A DNA stretch of 64,000 bases, taken from contig JANQQL010000010.1 of NCBI GenBank assembly GCA_028289345.1, positions 769,296 to 833,295 on the forward strand, given 5' to 3'. This document shows, in pieces, positions 26,787 through 35,458 of this stretch (its first letter is position 1; each line of letters begins with the position of its first letter). The position numbers and the translations under genes were made by a program. The notes below the pieces were generated by a model, which was given only the letters and a program-made list of their open reading frames with translations, did no database searches and had not been told where the DNA came from. This DNA comes from Planctomycetota bacterium (lineage in GTDB: Bacteria; Planctomycetota; B15-G4; SIAN01).

Positions 26787-28289
26787 TCACTGCAGTCGCA
26801 CGGTCTCCCACAGCGACTCGCCGGCTCGACCGGGGTGATAGATGCCGAAGGATTGAAAGCGGATCACCGCACCGAGGAGATCCACCGGAGTGATGAGAGA
26901 CGCTCGCCATTCCCCTTGGTCGTCGAACTGAGCGGTACTGAGGATGTCGAATCGTCGCGTCCCGTCGAGCTCGACCAATGCGAAGATGGTGGGTTTGAGG
27001 GGTAAGCCGCCGGTGACGGTGAACTCGATTTCCTCTCCCAGTCCGGGATCTTGGTTGCTGACATCGAGTTCGAGGGGATTGTGAAAAAAGAAGGCCGCCC
27101 CGTGATCCGCAAGCCAACCCGTCGCGCCCAGGAGAACCTTGCCGTCATCCAAAGCGACGGAAGTGCCGAGCCAGTCCCCTTCCGATCCGTGACGATCGAT
27201 GAGCTGTTTCTCCAGAACCCACTCCACTCCATCATGATGATAGAGATAAGCCCCTCCGGTTTCCTCTCCGCCCGCTCCCTCGTGGCGGAAGGCACTGGCA
27301 ACGATCACATCGCCCGAAACTTCTGCGCAGAAACCGAAACTCTCGGTCCCCAAGCCGTTCGGTGCAGTCAGGATCTGCTCTTCCTGCCACTGGGTTCCGA
27401 TCCTTCGATAGACGTGCAGCTCGTTGGGATGGATGAAGTTCCGGTCGTACTTGTTGAGGAGAGCCACATTCCCGGAAATCGAAATCACTCCTCCCACGTC
27501 CTGCGTCACGGTTGGGATCGGATCGAGATCGAACATCTGAATCTCATTCCAAGTGGATCCGTTGTATCGGAAGCCATAGGCCCTCCCTGACTCCGACGCT
27601 CCGGCCGCCCCAATCAGGGCGAAGTTGCCGACAACCTGCGCGCCCGACCCGAAGGAGTCCCACTGTCCCCCATCACTGGCGATCAGCCGAGCTTCTTGAT
27701 CCCATTGATTCGTGCTGTCGCTGTACCGAAACACGTAGACCGCCCCGACCCCTTCGGAATTGCCGATGTCCCGACTCGTCACGGGAATCATGATCACGTT
27801 GCCGGAAATTGAAACCGCGGCTCCGAATCGATCCACCCGATCCTCTTCGACGACTGGTACTCCGGGATGGAAGAACGAGGTCAGCCGGCCCTCTTCCTCC
27901 CACTGCGATCCGTTGTGTCGAAAAATGTAGGCAGCCCCGGTGTCATCATCCGTGCCGTCGACGCCGGGCGCGCCGATCACCGCCACATCCCCCTCCATGT
28001 CGATGGACCAGCCGAACTGATCGAACTCCATTCCATCGCTAGATCGAAGGATCTGGGTTTCGACCCAGGCATTGTCGACGAACTCGAAGGCATACACCGC
28101 TCCCGTTCGTGTCCCCGTGGGATGCAAGGCATCCGATGCGGACCGGGAACCAATCAGCGCGCGCTGTCCTTCGATGGCGATCGCCGAGCCGAAGTTCGCA
28201 AATAGGTGAGAATCCGAGGGAAGCACCCGATCCCCGGCGTGAGTGCCGTTCCACGAAAGTAGGACGGAAAGCAGAATGACAGGCCCCAT
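26787..28289 (-). CDS. Secreted FG-GAP-type protein
   Basis: The 500-residue protein has GAGGAG upstream of ATG 28289 and a signal peptide (VILLSVLLSWNGTHAG). It is built of six to seven repeated units of the eukaryote-like FG-GAP pattern: FANFGSAIAIEGQRALIGSR, FDQFGWSIDMEGDVAVIGAP, DRFGAAVSISGNVIMIPVTS, and WLGTSVALDDGKVLLGATG, each followed by AYIFRHNGSQW-like strands. The C-terminal roughly 95 residues (LDVSNQDPGLGEEIEFTVTG, then FQSFGIYHP) form a beta-sandwich-like module shared with other propeller proteins here. It is probably extracellular. Ligand unknown. Confidence 0.85.
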   Translation of the reverse strand: MGPVILLSVLLSWNGTHAGDRVLPSDSHLFANFGSAIAIEGQRALIGSRSASDALHPTGTRTGAVYAFEFVDNAWVETQILRSSDGMEFDQFGWSIDMEGDVAVIGAPGVDGTDDDTGAAYIFRHNGSQWEEEGRLTSFFHPGVPVVEEDRVDRFGAAVSISGNVIMIPVTSRDIGNSEGVGAVYVFRYSDSTNQWDQEARLIASDGGQWDSFGSGAQVVGNFALIGAAGASESGRAYGFRYNGSTWNEIQMFDLDPIPTVTQDVGGVISISGNVALLNKYDRNFIHPNELHVYRRIGTQWQEEQILTAPNGLGTESFGFCAEVSGDVIVASAFRHEGAGGEETGGAYLYHHDGVEWVLEKQLIDRHGSEGDWLGTSVALDDGKVLLGATGWLADHGAAFFFHNPLELDVSNQDPGLGEEIEFTVTGGLPLKPTIFALVELDGTRRFDILSTAQFDDQGEWRASLITPVDLLGAVIRFQSFGIYHPGRAGESLWETVRLQ

Positions 28290-28525
28290 CAGAAAGCTCC
28301 TCGATTGACAAAGTGGCTAGGCATCAATGGTTCCCGATCTGCCCCATCATACGACAGACGGTTCCCCCTGTCCGGCCCGGGCCCTTCCCGGACAATCCGG
28401 GTATCTCCGCACCCAATCAGATGCCAAACATTCCCGCTTCTTTCTCAGCAATTTGATCACCGCCTGATGTCGACGATGCGACATCGGTGGACGGAGGCTT
28501 TTGCGTCGCGGTAAGATCGACATTC

Positions 28526-29059
28526 ATGTCATCGCCCATGTCACAACGCATGGCTCGGCAATGCACTTCCGCGGGCATTGCAATCGTTCTTGGCTTGCAA
28601 TCCCTCATTGCATTCAAGATTCCCTGCCCACCCAAAGCGATCGAGAGCCTCTCTCATCTGCGGGTGTGCTGTCCGCCGACCCTGTGGCCGTTCCTGGATT
28701 ACAACACGTACGTGGCGCCACACTATGAGGGCGAGGTGGTGAACCGGACTGTCGTCGTCGGGATTCCTCAGAAAGGAAAACCAATCACTCTGCGATCTCG
28801 CGATCTCGGCATCAGCCAACGTCAGCTGCGAGAGAAGTTCGTGCCGGCAGTGCGACGGGGGAACCGCGAGAGCGTGCGAACGATGTTGCGCCACTTCGAC
28901 AAGCAGAAGAGAAGAGCCCCCTTGAACTCGATCCAGCTCGAGAACTGGCCACTCAAGGTCAGCTCCGACAAGGAAGTCCTTGCCTCCCGACGCATGGGAC
29001 GCCGTTTGGAACTCGAATCCGCGCCTTCGCCAACCTCCCTCGAGACTGCCGGGTACTGA
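28526..29059 (+). CDS. Hypothetical protein partnered with HTTM gene
   Basis: The product is 177 residues from ATG 28526; ATG 28538 or 28550 are alternatives and no ribosome site decides. An N-terminal hydrophobic stretch (AGIAIVLGLQSLIAFKIP) suggests a signal or anchor. Then comes CCPPTLWPFLDYNTYVAPHY, a WPF-D-Y motif I associate with small proteins that accompany HTTM genes, followed by EGEVVNRTVVVGIP. The stop is three bases from the HTTM start, so the two are translated together. The function is unknown; it probably acts at the membrane with its HTTM partner. Confidence 0.65.
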   Translation: MSSPMSQRMARQCTSAGIAIVLGLQSLIAFKIPCPPKAIESLSHLRVCCPPTLWPFLDYNTYVAPHYEGEVVNRTVVVGIPQKGKPITLRSRDLGISQRQLREKFVPAVRRGNRESVRTMLRHFDKQKRRAPLNSIQLENWPLKVSSDKEVLASRRMGRRLELESAPSPTSLETAGY

Positions 29060-29062
29060 CCC

Positions 29063-30076
29063 ATGCCCAGGGCAGAACACCACGCCGATCGATCTTGGGG
29101 CGCGCGGTGGAATGCCTACTGGTTCCGCCCCGCGCCATTCGTCGACCTCGCCGTCTGCCGGCTCTTGGTGGTGGGATTCCAATTCTTCGTCCTGCTGTTT
29201 CCCACCCTGCTCCTGAAGTATCCGCCGTACACCATGTTCGATCACTACGCCGCATTGCCGGATGACTCCTACCATGCACCCTTGATCTTGAATCTACTGA
29301 TGCTTCCCGCCGGCTGGGGAGCTCGCCCGCCGCTGGAACTGCTTCAGTTCGTGTATGCGGCAACCATCATGGTCGGGGTCCCTGCGATGTTGGGGTGGTG
29401 GACCCGGACGGCTTGCCTGCTGTTCGCCTCGGGCAATCTGTTCATGTCGGCCTACGCCTATTCCTACGGGGAATACCACCACATCGAAGCGCTGACCTGC
29501 CTGTTCTTGACGTTCCTCGCGATCAGTCCATCGGGAGCCGCTCTCTCCCTTGACTCCCGGCGGAGGACTCGCAAGCAACCAGCGGTCCCGCAAGCGACGC
29601 ACGGAGAGCTCGCCCACTGGCCACGACTCCTCCTGCAATGGCTATTCTCCCTGATGTACCTATCCGGAGCCGCTCTGAAACTGTTCGGATCGGGCTTTGA
29701 CTGGCTGAATGGCTTCACGCTCCAGTACTACCTTCTGCAGGACGCCGCGTTCTGGGATTGCTCGCTCGGCATCTCGCTTGGCCAGCATCACGGGCTCTGC
29801 CTCGCCTTGACCTGGTTCACGCTGATCGTGGAAGGCCTGTTCTTCTCCGTCCTCATTTGGCCCCGGACGGCTTGGTTCTTCGTGCCGGCAGCCTCCGCCC
29901 TGCACCTCGGCATCTACGCCACCATGCGAGCGCCGTTCTTTCACTACCTACCGCTATTTGCGGTTTTCGTGCCGTGGTCTCGGGTGTTCGAGTGGCTTGC
30001 CAGATGGCGCGAGGAGAAGCGCCGCGCCAGCTTGTTGGTTGCCGAGTCAGGACAGAGTGCGGCGGCTCATCAGTAG
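29063..30076 (+). CDS. HTTM-domain (vitamin K carboxylase-like) membrane protein
   Basis: The 337-residue protein has about eight spans. HTTM features are present: FRPAPFVDLAVCRLLVVG near the start, LLMLPAGWG, MLGWWTRTACLLFASGNLF, SYGEYHHIEALTCLFLTFLA, and WLFSLMYLSGAALKLFGSGF, followed by DWLNG. The family is related to the membrane part of gamma-carboxylases, but bacterial members lacking the lumenal domain have no agreed reaction. The C-terminus is basic (WLARWREEKRRAS). It is co-translated with the preceding small protein. Its 3' end overlaps that of the convergent gene at 30070 by seven bases. Family is confident, function open. Confidence 0.85.
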   Translation: MPRAEHHADRSWGARWNAYWFRPAPFVDLAVCRLLVVGFQFFVLLFPTLLLKYPPYTMFDHYAALPDDSYHAPLILNLLMLPAGWGARPPLELLQFVYAATIMVGVPAMLGWWTRTACLLFASGNLFMSAYAYSYGEYHHIEALTCLFLTFLAISPSGAALSLDSRRRTRKQPAVPQATHGELAHWPRLLLQWLFSLMYLSGAALKLFGSGFDWLNGFTLQYYLLQDAAFWDCSLGISLGQHHGLCLALTWFTLIVEGLFFSVLIWPRTAWFFVPAASALHLGIYATMRAPFFHYLPLFAVFVPWSRVFEWLARWREEKRRASLLVAESGQSAAAHQ

Positions 30077-30558
30077 CCAATGACGAACTGGGGATCTTTC
30101 CAAATGGTGAACCACGGGCGCTCTCGCACGGCTCTTGCTTCGGCCAGCTCACCGCTCAGGGTCACCCTCGCCCGTTTGCGACCGCGGAAAGAAAACCACG
30201 TCAGCTGAAAGCTCTTGTTCATCAGCATGTAGTCTTTGGTCGACCCCTCGCGAGAGAAAGACTTCAGGACCCGCCCATCCTCTCCGAGGATCTCGACTTC
30301 CACGCGGACAAAGTGGTCCGGGGGATCTGGATGGCGGCGCTCCCACGGCAAGTAAAACTTGTAGATCCCCGCGCTCTTCACTTCAAACCAATCGGAAACC
30401 GTCGGGGTTTCAGAAATCTCGACGTCCATCTTGCATGTCGATGGGTGGTTTCCGGTCAGCTCGGCTTCCCAGTCCGAGACGAGGATCACTCTCCACCCAA
30501 TGAAAATCAGAATCAGGGCGAGAGTGACAATCACGACCTGGCGCATGGCAAGCAGCAT
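30070..30558 (-). CDS. Small membrane-anchored hypothetical protein
   Basis: The 162-residue protein has an N-terminal span (VVIVTLALILIFIGWRVIL) followed by an extracytoplasmic beta-rich domain: TCKMDVEISETPTVSDWFEV, AGIYKFYLPWERRH, FVRVEVEILGEDGRVLKSFS, then FQLTWFSFRGRKRARVTLSG. The pattern recalls jelly-roll or lipocalin-like sandwich domains, but I recognise no family. The start is ATG 30558, with GGGCGACG upstream; ATG 30546 is an alternative. It converges on the HTTM gene with a seven-base overlap. Confidence 0.55.
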   Translation of the reverse strand: MLLAMRQVVIVTLALILIFIGWRVILVSDWEAELTGNHPSTCKMDVEISETPTVSDWFEVKSAGIYKFYLPWERRHPDPPDHFVRVEVEILGEDGRVLKSFSREGSTKDYMLMNKSFQLTWFSFRGRKRARVTLSGELAEARAVRERPWFTIWKDPQFVIGY

Positions 30559-30703
30559 CGTCGCCCGACCTCTTTCGCAGAATCAGGGAAGCCGAACCAT
30601 CGCACGCTCGCCCCCAGGAAGTCCTCCCGACCGATGAGGTCTTTCACCCATCAAAGGGTACAAGAACGAGCGTATCACGATCTGATCCCGTCGCGCGAAC
30701 TCG

Positions 30704-31453
30704 CTACGGACCGGACCGAGATAAGAACCAAGCAACGACGTCCAATCGTTTCGCATAGAGCTGACTGACGGGCGAGTCGCTGAGATCGAAGCCCTGGCCC
30801 AGGCCAATGGTGTTGTGCTCGATCTCACATTCGGCGGGTTGCAGAGGCCACGGCGCATGATGCACGTCTCCGCGAAAGATGCGGCCCCGAGACTCGGCAT
30901 AGAGGCAGTATCGCTCGGTGAGCCAGTGTTCGAGAGTCCCTGGCTTCGCGAGCTGCTCCGGTCCCACGGGACGGTAGCGACCGCGAAATGCTCCCGGCGG
31001 TGCACCTCGATGAGTGCGAGTGCTTTCGTAGAAGGTCCAGCCATCCTCGATCCGGACCTTCATCTGTGCGTCGAAGTACGGCAAGTGAAAGGCCCATCGA
31101 GCCATGCGTACCGCGAGCCATTGACTCGCATCCAAACTGTAGAACCACACCCCCGGCTTTCCCTCGGCGATCACGTAGGTGCGTAGGTTCAGCTCCGGAA
31201 AGCGGGAAAGGCCGGGCGCTGGCGGGATCCCGCGTGGCGCCACTCCTGCCATGCGGAACGGCACAACCCCGAGATACGCCTCCCCCTCGAACGTGTCCAG
31301 TGCAAGACCCCGGGGAAGTGTCGCTTGGATCGCCGAGGCGGAGACCTTCCAGTGCAAGAAGGCCAGATCGCACCACTGCATTCGCATGATCCACGTGCGG
31401 TCGGGAGTCGGCCACGGGCGATGGGCCATGCTCATGGGTCGAGGGTTTCGCAT
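30704..31453 (-). CDS. DUF2071 (YqjF-like) protein
   Basis: The 249-residue protein has the hallmarks of DUF2071: WIMRMQWCDLAFLHWKV, ATLPRGLALDTFEGEAYLGV, VPFRMAGVAPRGIPPAPGLS, FPELNLRTYVIAEGKPGVWF and YSLDASQWLAVRMAR. The fold resembles acetoacetate decarboxylase, but no reaction is established for the family. It starts three bases after the TetR gene stop with a GGATGAG site overlapping that stop, so TetR and DUF2071 form an operon. Its stop leaves about 145 bases before the next minus-strand gene. Confidence 0.85.
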   Translation of the reverse strand: MRNPRPMSMAHRPWPTPDRTWIMRMQWCDLAFLHWKVSASAIQATLPRGLALDTFEGEAYLGVVPFRMAGVAPRGIPPAPGLSRFPELNLRTYVIAEGKPGVWFYSLDASQWLAVRMARWAFHLPYFDAQMKVRIEDGWTFYESTRTHRGAPPGAFRGRYRPVGPEQLAKPGTLEHWLTERYCLYAESRGRIFRGDVHHAPWPLQPAECEIEHNTIGLGQGFDLSDSPVSQLYAKRLDVVAWFLSRSGP

Positions 31454-31456
31454 TTC

Positions 31457-32050
31457 TCATCCGTCCGCGGCCGCTTGGTCAATCAGTCCCAACAGCACCG
31501 ACACGGCATCACCGATGCGTGCGCCACTTCCCGGGAGGCGCGACAGCAATCCCAGTCCATAACACGTCGCCGTCAAGATCCGCGACAGCCGCGCCGGAGA
31601 GGCATTGGGCTGCAACTCTCCGGCTTGCCGGGCTCGCTCCAAGGTCTTGCGAAATCCTGCTTCCAGACGGTCCACCTGGCGCTCGACCTCGGCCAAAGCC
31701 TCGGGATCGTCTCGGTTTTCGACGATCCCGACCACGGTCAGACAATGATCGCCGGGACATTGAGTGGCCAGAGCGGCCCAACCGCGAATGACGGTGCGCA
31801 GATTCTCCAGCGGGGAACCCGATGCTTCCAAGAGCTGGATCTTGGCATCCACCTCACGCCGTCCCCACCGCTCCAGTGCCGCGAGATACAGCCCACGCTT
31901 GTCGCCGAAGGCGTTGTAGAGACTCTGACGACAGATCCCGGTGCGATCGAGGAGATCCGGAACACTGGTGCCTTCGTAGCCCTTCTCCAAGAACAAACCC
32001 ACGGCCCGCTCCAGGACTTCGGCTTGGTCAAAGGTGCGTGGTCGACCCAC
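31457..32050 (-). CDS. TetR/AcrR-family regulator
   Basis: The 197-residue protein starts at GTG 32050, preceded by GGGAG. It has the standard HTH (TFDQAEVLERAVGLFLEKGY, GTSVPDLLDRTGICRQSLYN, AFGDKRGLYLAALERW) and a ligand-binding C-terminal half. It includes CPGDHCLTVVGIVENRDDPE, whose Cys residues could sense electrophiles, as NemR does in E. coli. It is divergent, across a palindromic intergenic region, from an Old Yellow Enzyme gene and forms an operon with DUF2071. By analogy with nemR-nemA it may control the reductase; that is inferred. Confidence 0.85.
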   Translation of the reverse strand: MGRPRTFDQAEVLERAVGLFLEKGYEGTSVPDLLDRTGICRQSLYNAFGDKRGLYLAALERWGRREVDAKIQLLEASGSPLENLRTVIRGWAALATQCPGDHCLTVVGIVENRDDPEALAEVERQVDRLEAGFRKTLERARQAGELQPNASPARLSRILTATCYGLGLLSRLPGSGARIGDAVSVLLGLIDQAAADG

Positions 32051-32161
32051 GGCAAGATCTCCCGGTTCTCCCCATTTACAGACCGTGCATTCTAGCGCCT
32101 ACCTCCGGAGGCGCCCGGCCCTCTTTGCCTTCTCTTCACGATCGGAGATCAACATGGGCCG

Positions 32162-32192
32162 CCATGGAATCGAGTTTCTTCGATTTCCATGG
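32162..32192. promoter_or_regulatory. Imperfect palindrome in the TetR/reductase intergenic region
   Basis: CCATGGAATCGAG and CTTCGATTTCCATGG face each other across about five bases, with one bulged A. The position between divergent regulator and enzyme genes makes it a candidate TetR operator. A possible -10 (TATAAC, 32214-32219) lies just downstream on the plus strand. Confidence 0.5.
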
Positions 32193-32283
32193 AACGTTTA
32201 AGAACGATCGATCTATAACAATGCGAGCGGCCAGAAAGAGCTCGCCGAGGCCGTCGTCCGCACCCCCGTGAAGGAGCCCGCCA

Positions 32284-33417
32284 ATGACCCTGCCACCGAC
32301 CACCGCACTCCTGGAACCTCACTCCCTGGGAGATCTCCCCCTTCGCAACCGAATCGTGCTCGCCCCCATGACCCGCGCCCGGGCAGGGGAAACCCGACTC
32401 GCCAACAAGCTGATGGCCGACTACTACGCCCAGCGCGCCGACGCCGGTCTGGTCATCACCGAGGCGACGACGATTTCGAAGCAGGCGAATGGTTGGGTGG
32501 GCTCCCCCGGGATCTACACCGACGAGCAAGGCGAGGCCTGGAAACAAGTGGTCGACGCGGTCCATGCCAAAGGTGGCGCGATCTTTCTCCAACTGTGGCA
32601 CTGTGGACGCGCATCCCACAGTGACTTCCACGAGGGAGAGCTCCCCGTGGCACCGTCCGCCGTTCCCATCGCCGGCGACGGGATTCACACCCCGCTTGGC
32701 AAAAAGGAGTACGAGACTCCGCGAGCACTTTCCAGCGACGAACTCCCCGGCATCGTCGTGGATTACGTGGCCGCGGCCACCCGCGCCAAGAAGGCGGGAT
32801 TCGATGGCATCGAAGTGCACTCCGCCAATGGCTACCTCCTCGACCAATTCCTGCAATCCCGGACCAACCACCGCAACGACGCCTACGGAGGCGACGTCCA
32901 GAACCGATTCCGTCTACTCCGTGAAGTGCTCGAAGCCGTGACCCAGGTGTTCCCGGCAAATCGAGTGGGCGTGCGCCTGTCTCCGAATGGAGTCTTCAAC
33001 GACATGGGCTCCCCGGACTATCGCGAGACCTTTGCCTACGCAGCTCAAGAACTCGACCGATTCGGTTTGGCGTATCTGCATGTGCTCGACGGGTTGGCAT
33101 TCGGTTTTCACGAGCTGGGGGAGCCCGTCACACTGAAGGAACTCCAGCAACACTTCCGGGGGACGCTGATTGGCAACTGTGGCTACACCCGAGAATCAGC
33201 AGAGGCTGCCGTCGCCAACGGGAACGGCGACCTGATTGCGATCGGACGTCCCTACATTTCCAATCCAGATCTGGTTGAGCGCTTTCGAAAAGGTTGGCCG
33301 CTTGCGGACGACGCCGATGTTTCGACCTGGTATTCCGGAGAACCCACAGCCGTCGGCTACACCGACTTTCCTCGCTACGAAGATTCCCAAGACTCCCCGG
33401 CGGAGGCCCACTCATGA
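32284..33417 (+). CDS. Old Yellow Enzyme family FMN-dependent alkene reductase
   Basis: The 377-residue protein is a typical NemA/OYE-type TIM barrel of normal length. It has IVLAPMTRARAGETRLANK at the N-terminus (FMN binding), LQLWHCGRASHSDF, and the substrate pair His179 and Asn182 with Tyr184 in EVHSANGYLLDQFLQSRTNH. It ends with IGRPYISNPDLVERFRKGWP. It reduces activated C=C bonds, and in some members nitro compounds, with NAD(P)H. An AAGGAG lies eight bases before ATG 32284. The stop overlaps the next start (ATGA 33414), so it is co-translated with the selenocysteine-containing peroxiredoxin-like gene. Both could serve detoxification of electrophiles or peroxides; regulation by the divergent TetR is plausible. 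Confidence 0.92.
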   Translation: MTLPPTTALLEPHSLGDLPLRNRIVLAPMTRARAGETRLANKLMADYYAQRADAGLVITEATTISKQANGWVGSPGIYTDEQGEAWKQVVDAVHAKGGAIFLQLWHCGRASHSDFHEGELPVAPSAVPIAGDGIHTPLGKKEYETPRALSSDELPGIVVDYVAAATRAKKAGFDGIEVHSANGYLLDQFLQSRTNHRNDAYGGDVQNRFRLLREVLEAVTQVFPANRVGVRLSPNGVFNDMGSPDYRETFAYAAQELDRFGLAYLHVLDGLAFGFHELGEPVTLKELQQHFRGTLIGNCGYTRESAEAAVANGNGDLIAIGRPYISNPDLVERFRKGWPLADDADVSTWYSGEPTAVGYTDFPRYEDSQDSPAEAHS

Positions 33418-34061
33418 GAACTTTGCAAGATCGACTCAACTCCCTCCGAGAAGCATTCCAGAAGTCGGCTCCCGAGGCGGCGCGCGCCATCATGAAGCAG
33501 CGCGGCGACGAACTTCGCGACTCGGGAATCATGGACGGCATCCCCAAGGTCGGTGACCCGCTGGTGCCCTTCGCGTTGTCCGACACCGATGGAACTTCGG
33601 TCCGGTCGGACGAATTGCTGGCGCACGGCCCCCTGGTCGTCAGCGTGTATCGCGGCGTGTGGTGACCGTACTGCAATGCAGAGCTGGATGCTCTGCAACG
33701 ACAGCTCCCGGCATTCCGCGACCTGGGTGCCAGCTTGGTGGCCGTCTCTCCGCAACTCCCCGCCAAGAACCTCGAGTCTCGCGAGAAGAATCGGCTCGAG
33801 TTCCCCATCCTGAGCGATCAGGGCAACGCGTGGGCGCGACAACTGGGCTTGACGTTCTCGCTTCCCGAGGACTTGCAGCAGGTCTATCAGGGATTCGGCA
33901 TCAACCTGCCCGAGGATCACGGCACGGACGCCTGGGAGCTCCCGCTCCCGACCCGAATTGTGGTCGATCGCGCGGGGATCATCCGCCGCATCGACGCCGA
34001 CCCGGACTACACGCGGCGCCCCGAGGTAGAGACGTCGCTGGAGGTGCTGCGAGGCCTTTGA
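33414..34061 (+). CDS. Selenocysteine-containing peroxiredoxin-like (AhpC/TSA) protein
   Basis: The gene is read through a TGA at 33663-33665 as selenocysteine, giving 215 residues. Before the TGA comes VVSVYRGVW and after it PYCNAELDALQ, so the thioredoxin-fold active site VYRGVW-Sec-PYC replaces the usual WCPYC of AhpC/TSA relatives. Sec84 sits where the reactive Cys should be and Cys87 is retained. The frame continues with typical peroxiredoxin text (LVAVSPQLPAKNLESREK, FPILSDQGNAWARQLGL, LPTRIVVDRAGIIRRID) to a normal stop. A hairpin downstream of the TGA fits a bacterial SECIS. The start overlaps the reductase stop (ATGA). It probably reduces peroxides or disulfides. Without the insertion it would end at 83 residues. 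Confidence 0.85.
33666..33697 (+). promoter_or_regulatory. Bacterial SECIS hairpin for UGA recoding
   Basis: Directly after the TGA (33663-33665) lies a perfect eight-base stem, TGCAGAGC (33677-33684) and GCTCTGCA (33690-33697), with the loop TGGAT. The loop starts 20 bases past the UGA and has G in its second position. Both agree with the published bacterial SECIS pattern (loop about 16-37 bases from UGA, G in the first two loop bases). SelB would bind here. Confidence 0.75.
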
Positions 34062-34097
34062 AGCAAAGCGCGGTTGCGCGATGACCCGCAGTCTTCG

Positions 34098-34129
34098 AAG
34101 CGTCGTGTCTCGGAAGGGGCGCGACGCTT
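34098..34129. terminator. Hairpin between converging selenoprotein and PKD lipoprotein genes
   Basis: AAGCGTCG pairs with CGACGCTT across a 16-base centre. No T-tract is present. Its position after two converging genes suggests an end-of-transcript structure. Confidence 0.35.
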
Positions 34130-34156
34130 GCCCTTCCCAGTCTCGATCCAGGCTCG

Positions 34157-35458
34157 TCACCGAACCCCAAGGCGCCTCACCGCCCCACCGCGAAGGGCAT
34201 CGATCAAGACTTCGGTCGTCAATCCCGTCGGCACCCGATGGCCGAGGGTAAACACGGGTGGCGGAGCGACCCCGTACCGTGCTGTGTATTCCGCCGCCAG
34301 ATCGGTGACCACCTCTCCGACAAGGTCGTAGGAAGTGGGATCCTGCACGGTGGAGACCACCACCGCTCGGTACTCCTGGTCCCGATCAAGAAGCGCGAGA
34401 AGTGGAAGATCCTGACTCGTCTCGTCTTCACTCTGGTCGATGGTGTCGATCCAGGAACGAGGAATGGCGGCTGTGGTGGCAACCACTTGTCCCCGTCGAT
34501 CTTCGATGATCAATTCCATCGCGTCGTTGCGGCCCGCATCGAGGGTCCATCGAGTCAAACCACGAAGAGAGAGATCGATCTCCCGACGTTGAAGCGAGAT
34601 CCCGGTCCTGTTCGCGGGACCGAGATGACCCGAATCGAGCATTCGAGACGCGCGCCCAAGAGCTTGCTCGGCGGAGGAACTCGGGGTCACCATCAACGGC
34701 CCACGCTGACGAGAAAAGGGGCAGACATCGAAGTTCTCGTAGGAGAACTCGCCCTCCACCAGCCGTGGGTTGAGGAACCCACCACTCAGGGAGATCTCCG
34801 GCCCGAAGTACGACGCAAAGGGAAAACCGACGGCTGGGTTCAGCCAGATTCGGCTGAACGAGATGGCTCCTGCTTCCTGACATCCTGGGCCGGTGAGATG
34901 GTAGGTGGTTTCCATGGACACGAAGAAATGCCCTTCATGCACCACCGACAGAGTCATGGGCTCAGGCCCCTGATCCGTTTGCCAGGTCCCGGTATGGGTG
35001 ATCGTTTCTGGGACCCAGGGCCTGACCGCCACGTTGACCGCATCCCCGGTCGCGGCTTGTCCATCGCTGACGCGAAGAATTACTTCGTAGTTGCCAAGAG
35101 CGGAATACCGATGAGTCGCCACCGCGGTCGTCGCGGTGGCACCGTCCCCGAAGTCCCAAAGGTATTCGAGGGAGTCGCCATCTGGATCCGAGGACTCCGT
35201 CCCGTCGAAAAGGACATCCATGGAAAGGTCGACCGCCCAGTCCGACCCCGCCTTGGCCACGGGCGCGCCATTCGGGAGCGGATTCGTGGTTGGGGGTGGC
35301 GTGTTTCCGGAACCCGGTGCGGGCTCCCCACTGTCGGCGGCGACCTCCTCCGCCCGTCCGGAAGATCCGCCACCGCAAGCCACGACGGCTCCCAGCGCGA
35401 CCCACAGTCCCATGGAGGGAAATCGCGCTCGCGTACGGACTAACTTCCCATTCCTCAT
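34157..35458 (-). CDS. PKD-domain lipoprotein
   Basis: The 433-residue protein starts at ATG 35458 after GGGAGGTGAGG. A signal peptide ends in a lipobox-like GAVVAC (Cys28), followed by a Ser/Pro/Thr-rich linker. Residues about 65-145 form a PKD domain (VAKAGSDWAVDLSMDVLFDG, SSDPDGDSLEYLWDFGDGAT, NYEVILRVSDG). The rest is a beta-rich region of unknown class with Cys residues in TGPGCQEAG and ENFDVCPF, perhaps a disulfide. It is probably anchored to the outer membrane or cell surface. No function can be assigned. Confidence 0.75.
   Translation of the reverse strand: MRNGKLVRTRARFPSMGLWVALGAVVACGGGSSGRAEEVAADSGEPAPGSGNTPPPTTNPLPNGAPVAKAGSDWAVDLSMDVLFDGTESSDPDGDSLEYLWDFGDGATATTAVATHRYSALGNYEVILRVSDGQAATGDAVNVAVRPWVPETITHTGTWQTDQGPEPMTLSVVHEGHFFVSMETTYHLTGPGCQEAGAISFSRIWLNPAVGFPFASYFGPEISLSGGFLNPRLVEGEFSYENFDVCPFSRQRGPLMVTPSSSAEQALGRASRMLDSGHLGPANRTGISLQRREIDLSLRGLTRWTLDAGRNDAMELIIEDRRGQVVATTAAIPRSWIDTIDQSEDETSQDLPLLALLDRDQEYRAVVVSTVQDPTSYDLVGEVVTDLAAEYTARYGVAPPPVFTLGHRVPTGLTTEVLIDALRGGAVRRLGVR

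Noticed and set aside
33414..33665. Peroxiredoxin gene as a simple pseudogene ending at TGA 33663
   Set aside because: The frame continues without damage for over 130 codons of typical peroxiredoxin sequence, the TGA falls exactly at the active-site Cys, and a SECIS-like hairpin follows. Recoding explains all three; a random stop does not.
34238..35443. 401-residue plus-strand frame opposite the PKD lipoprotein
   Set aside because: The opposite strand has a signal peptide, lipobox and PKD domain, while this frame has none.
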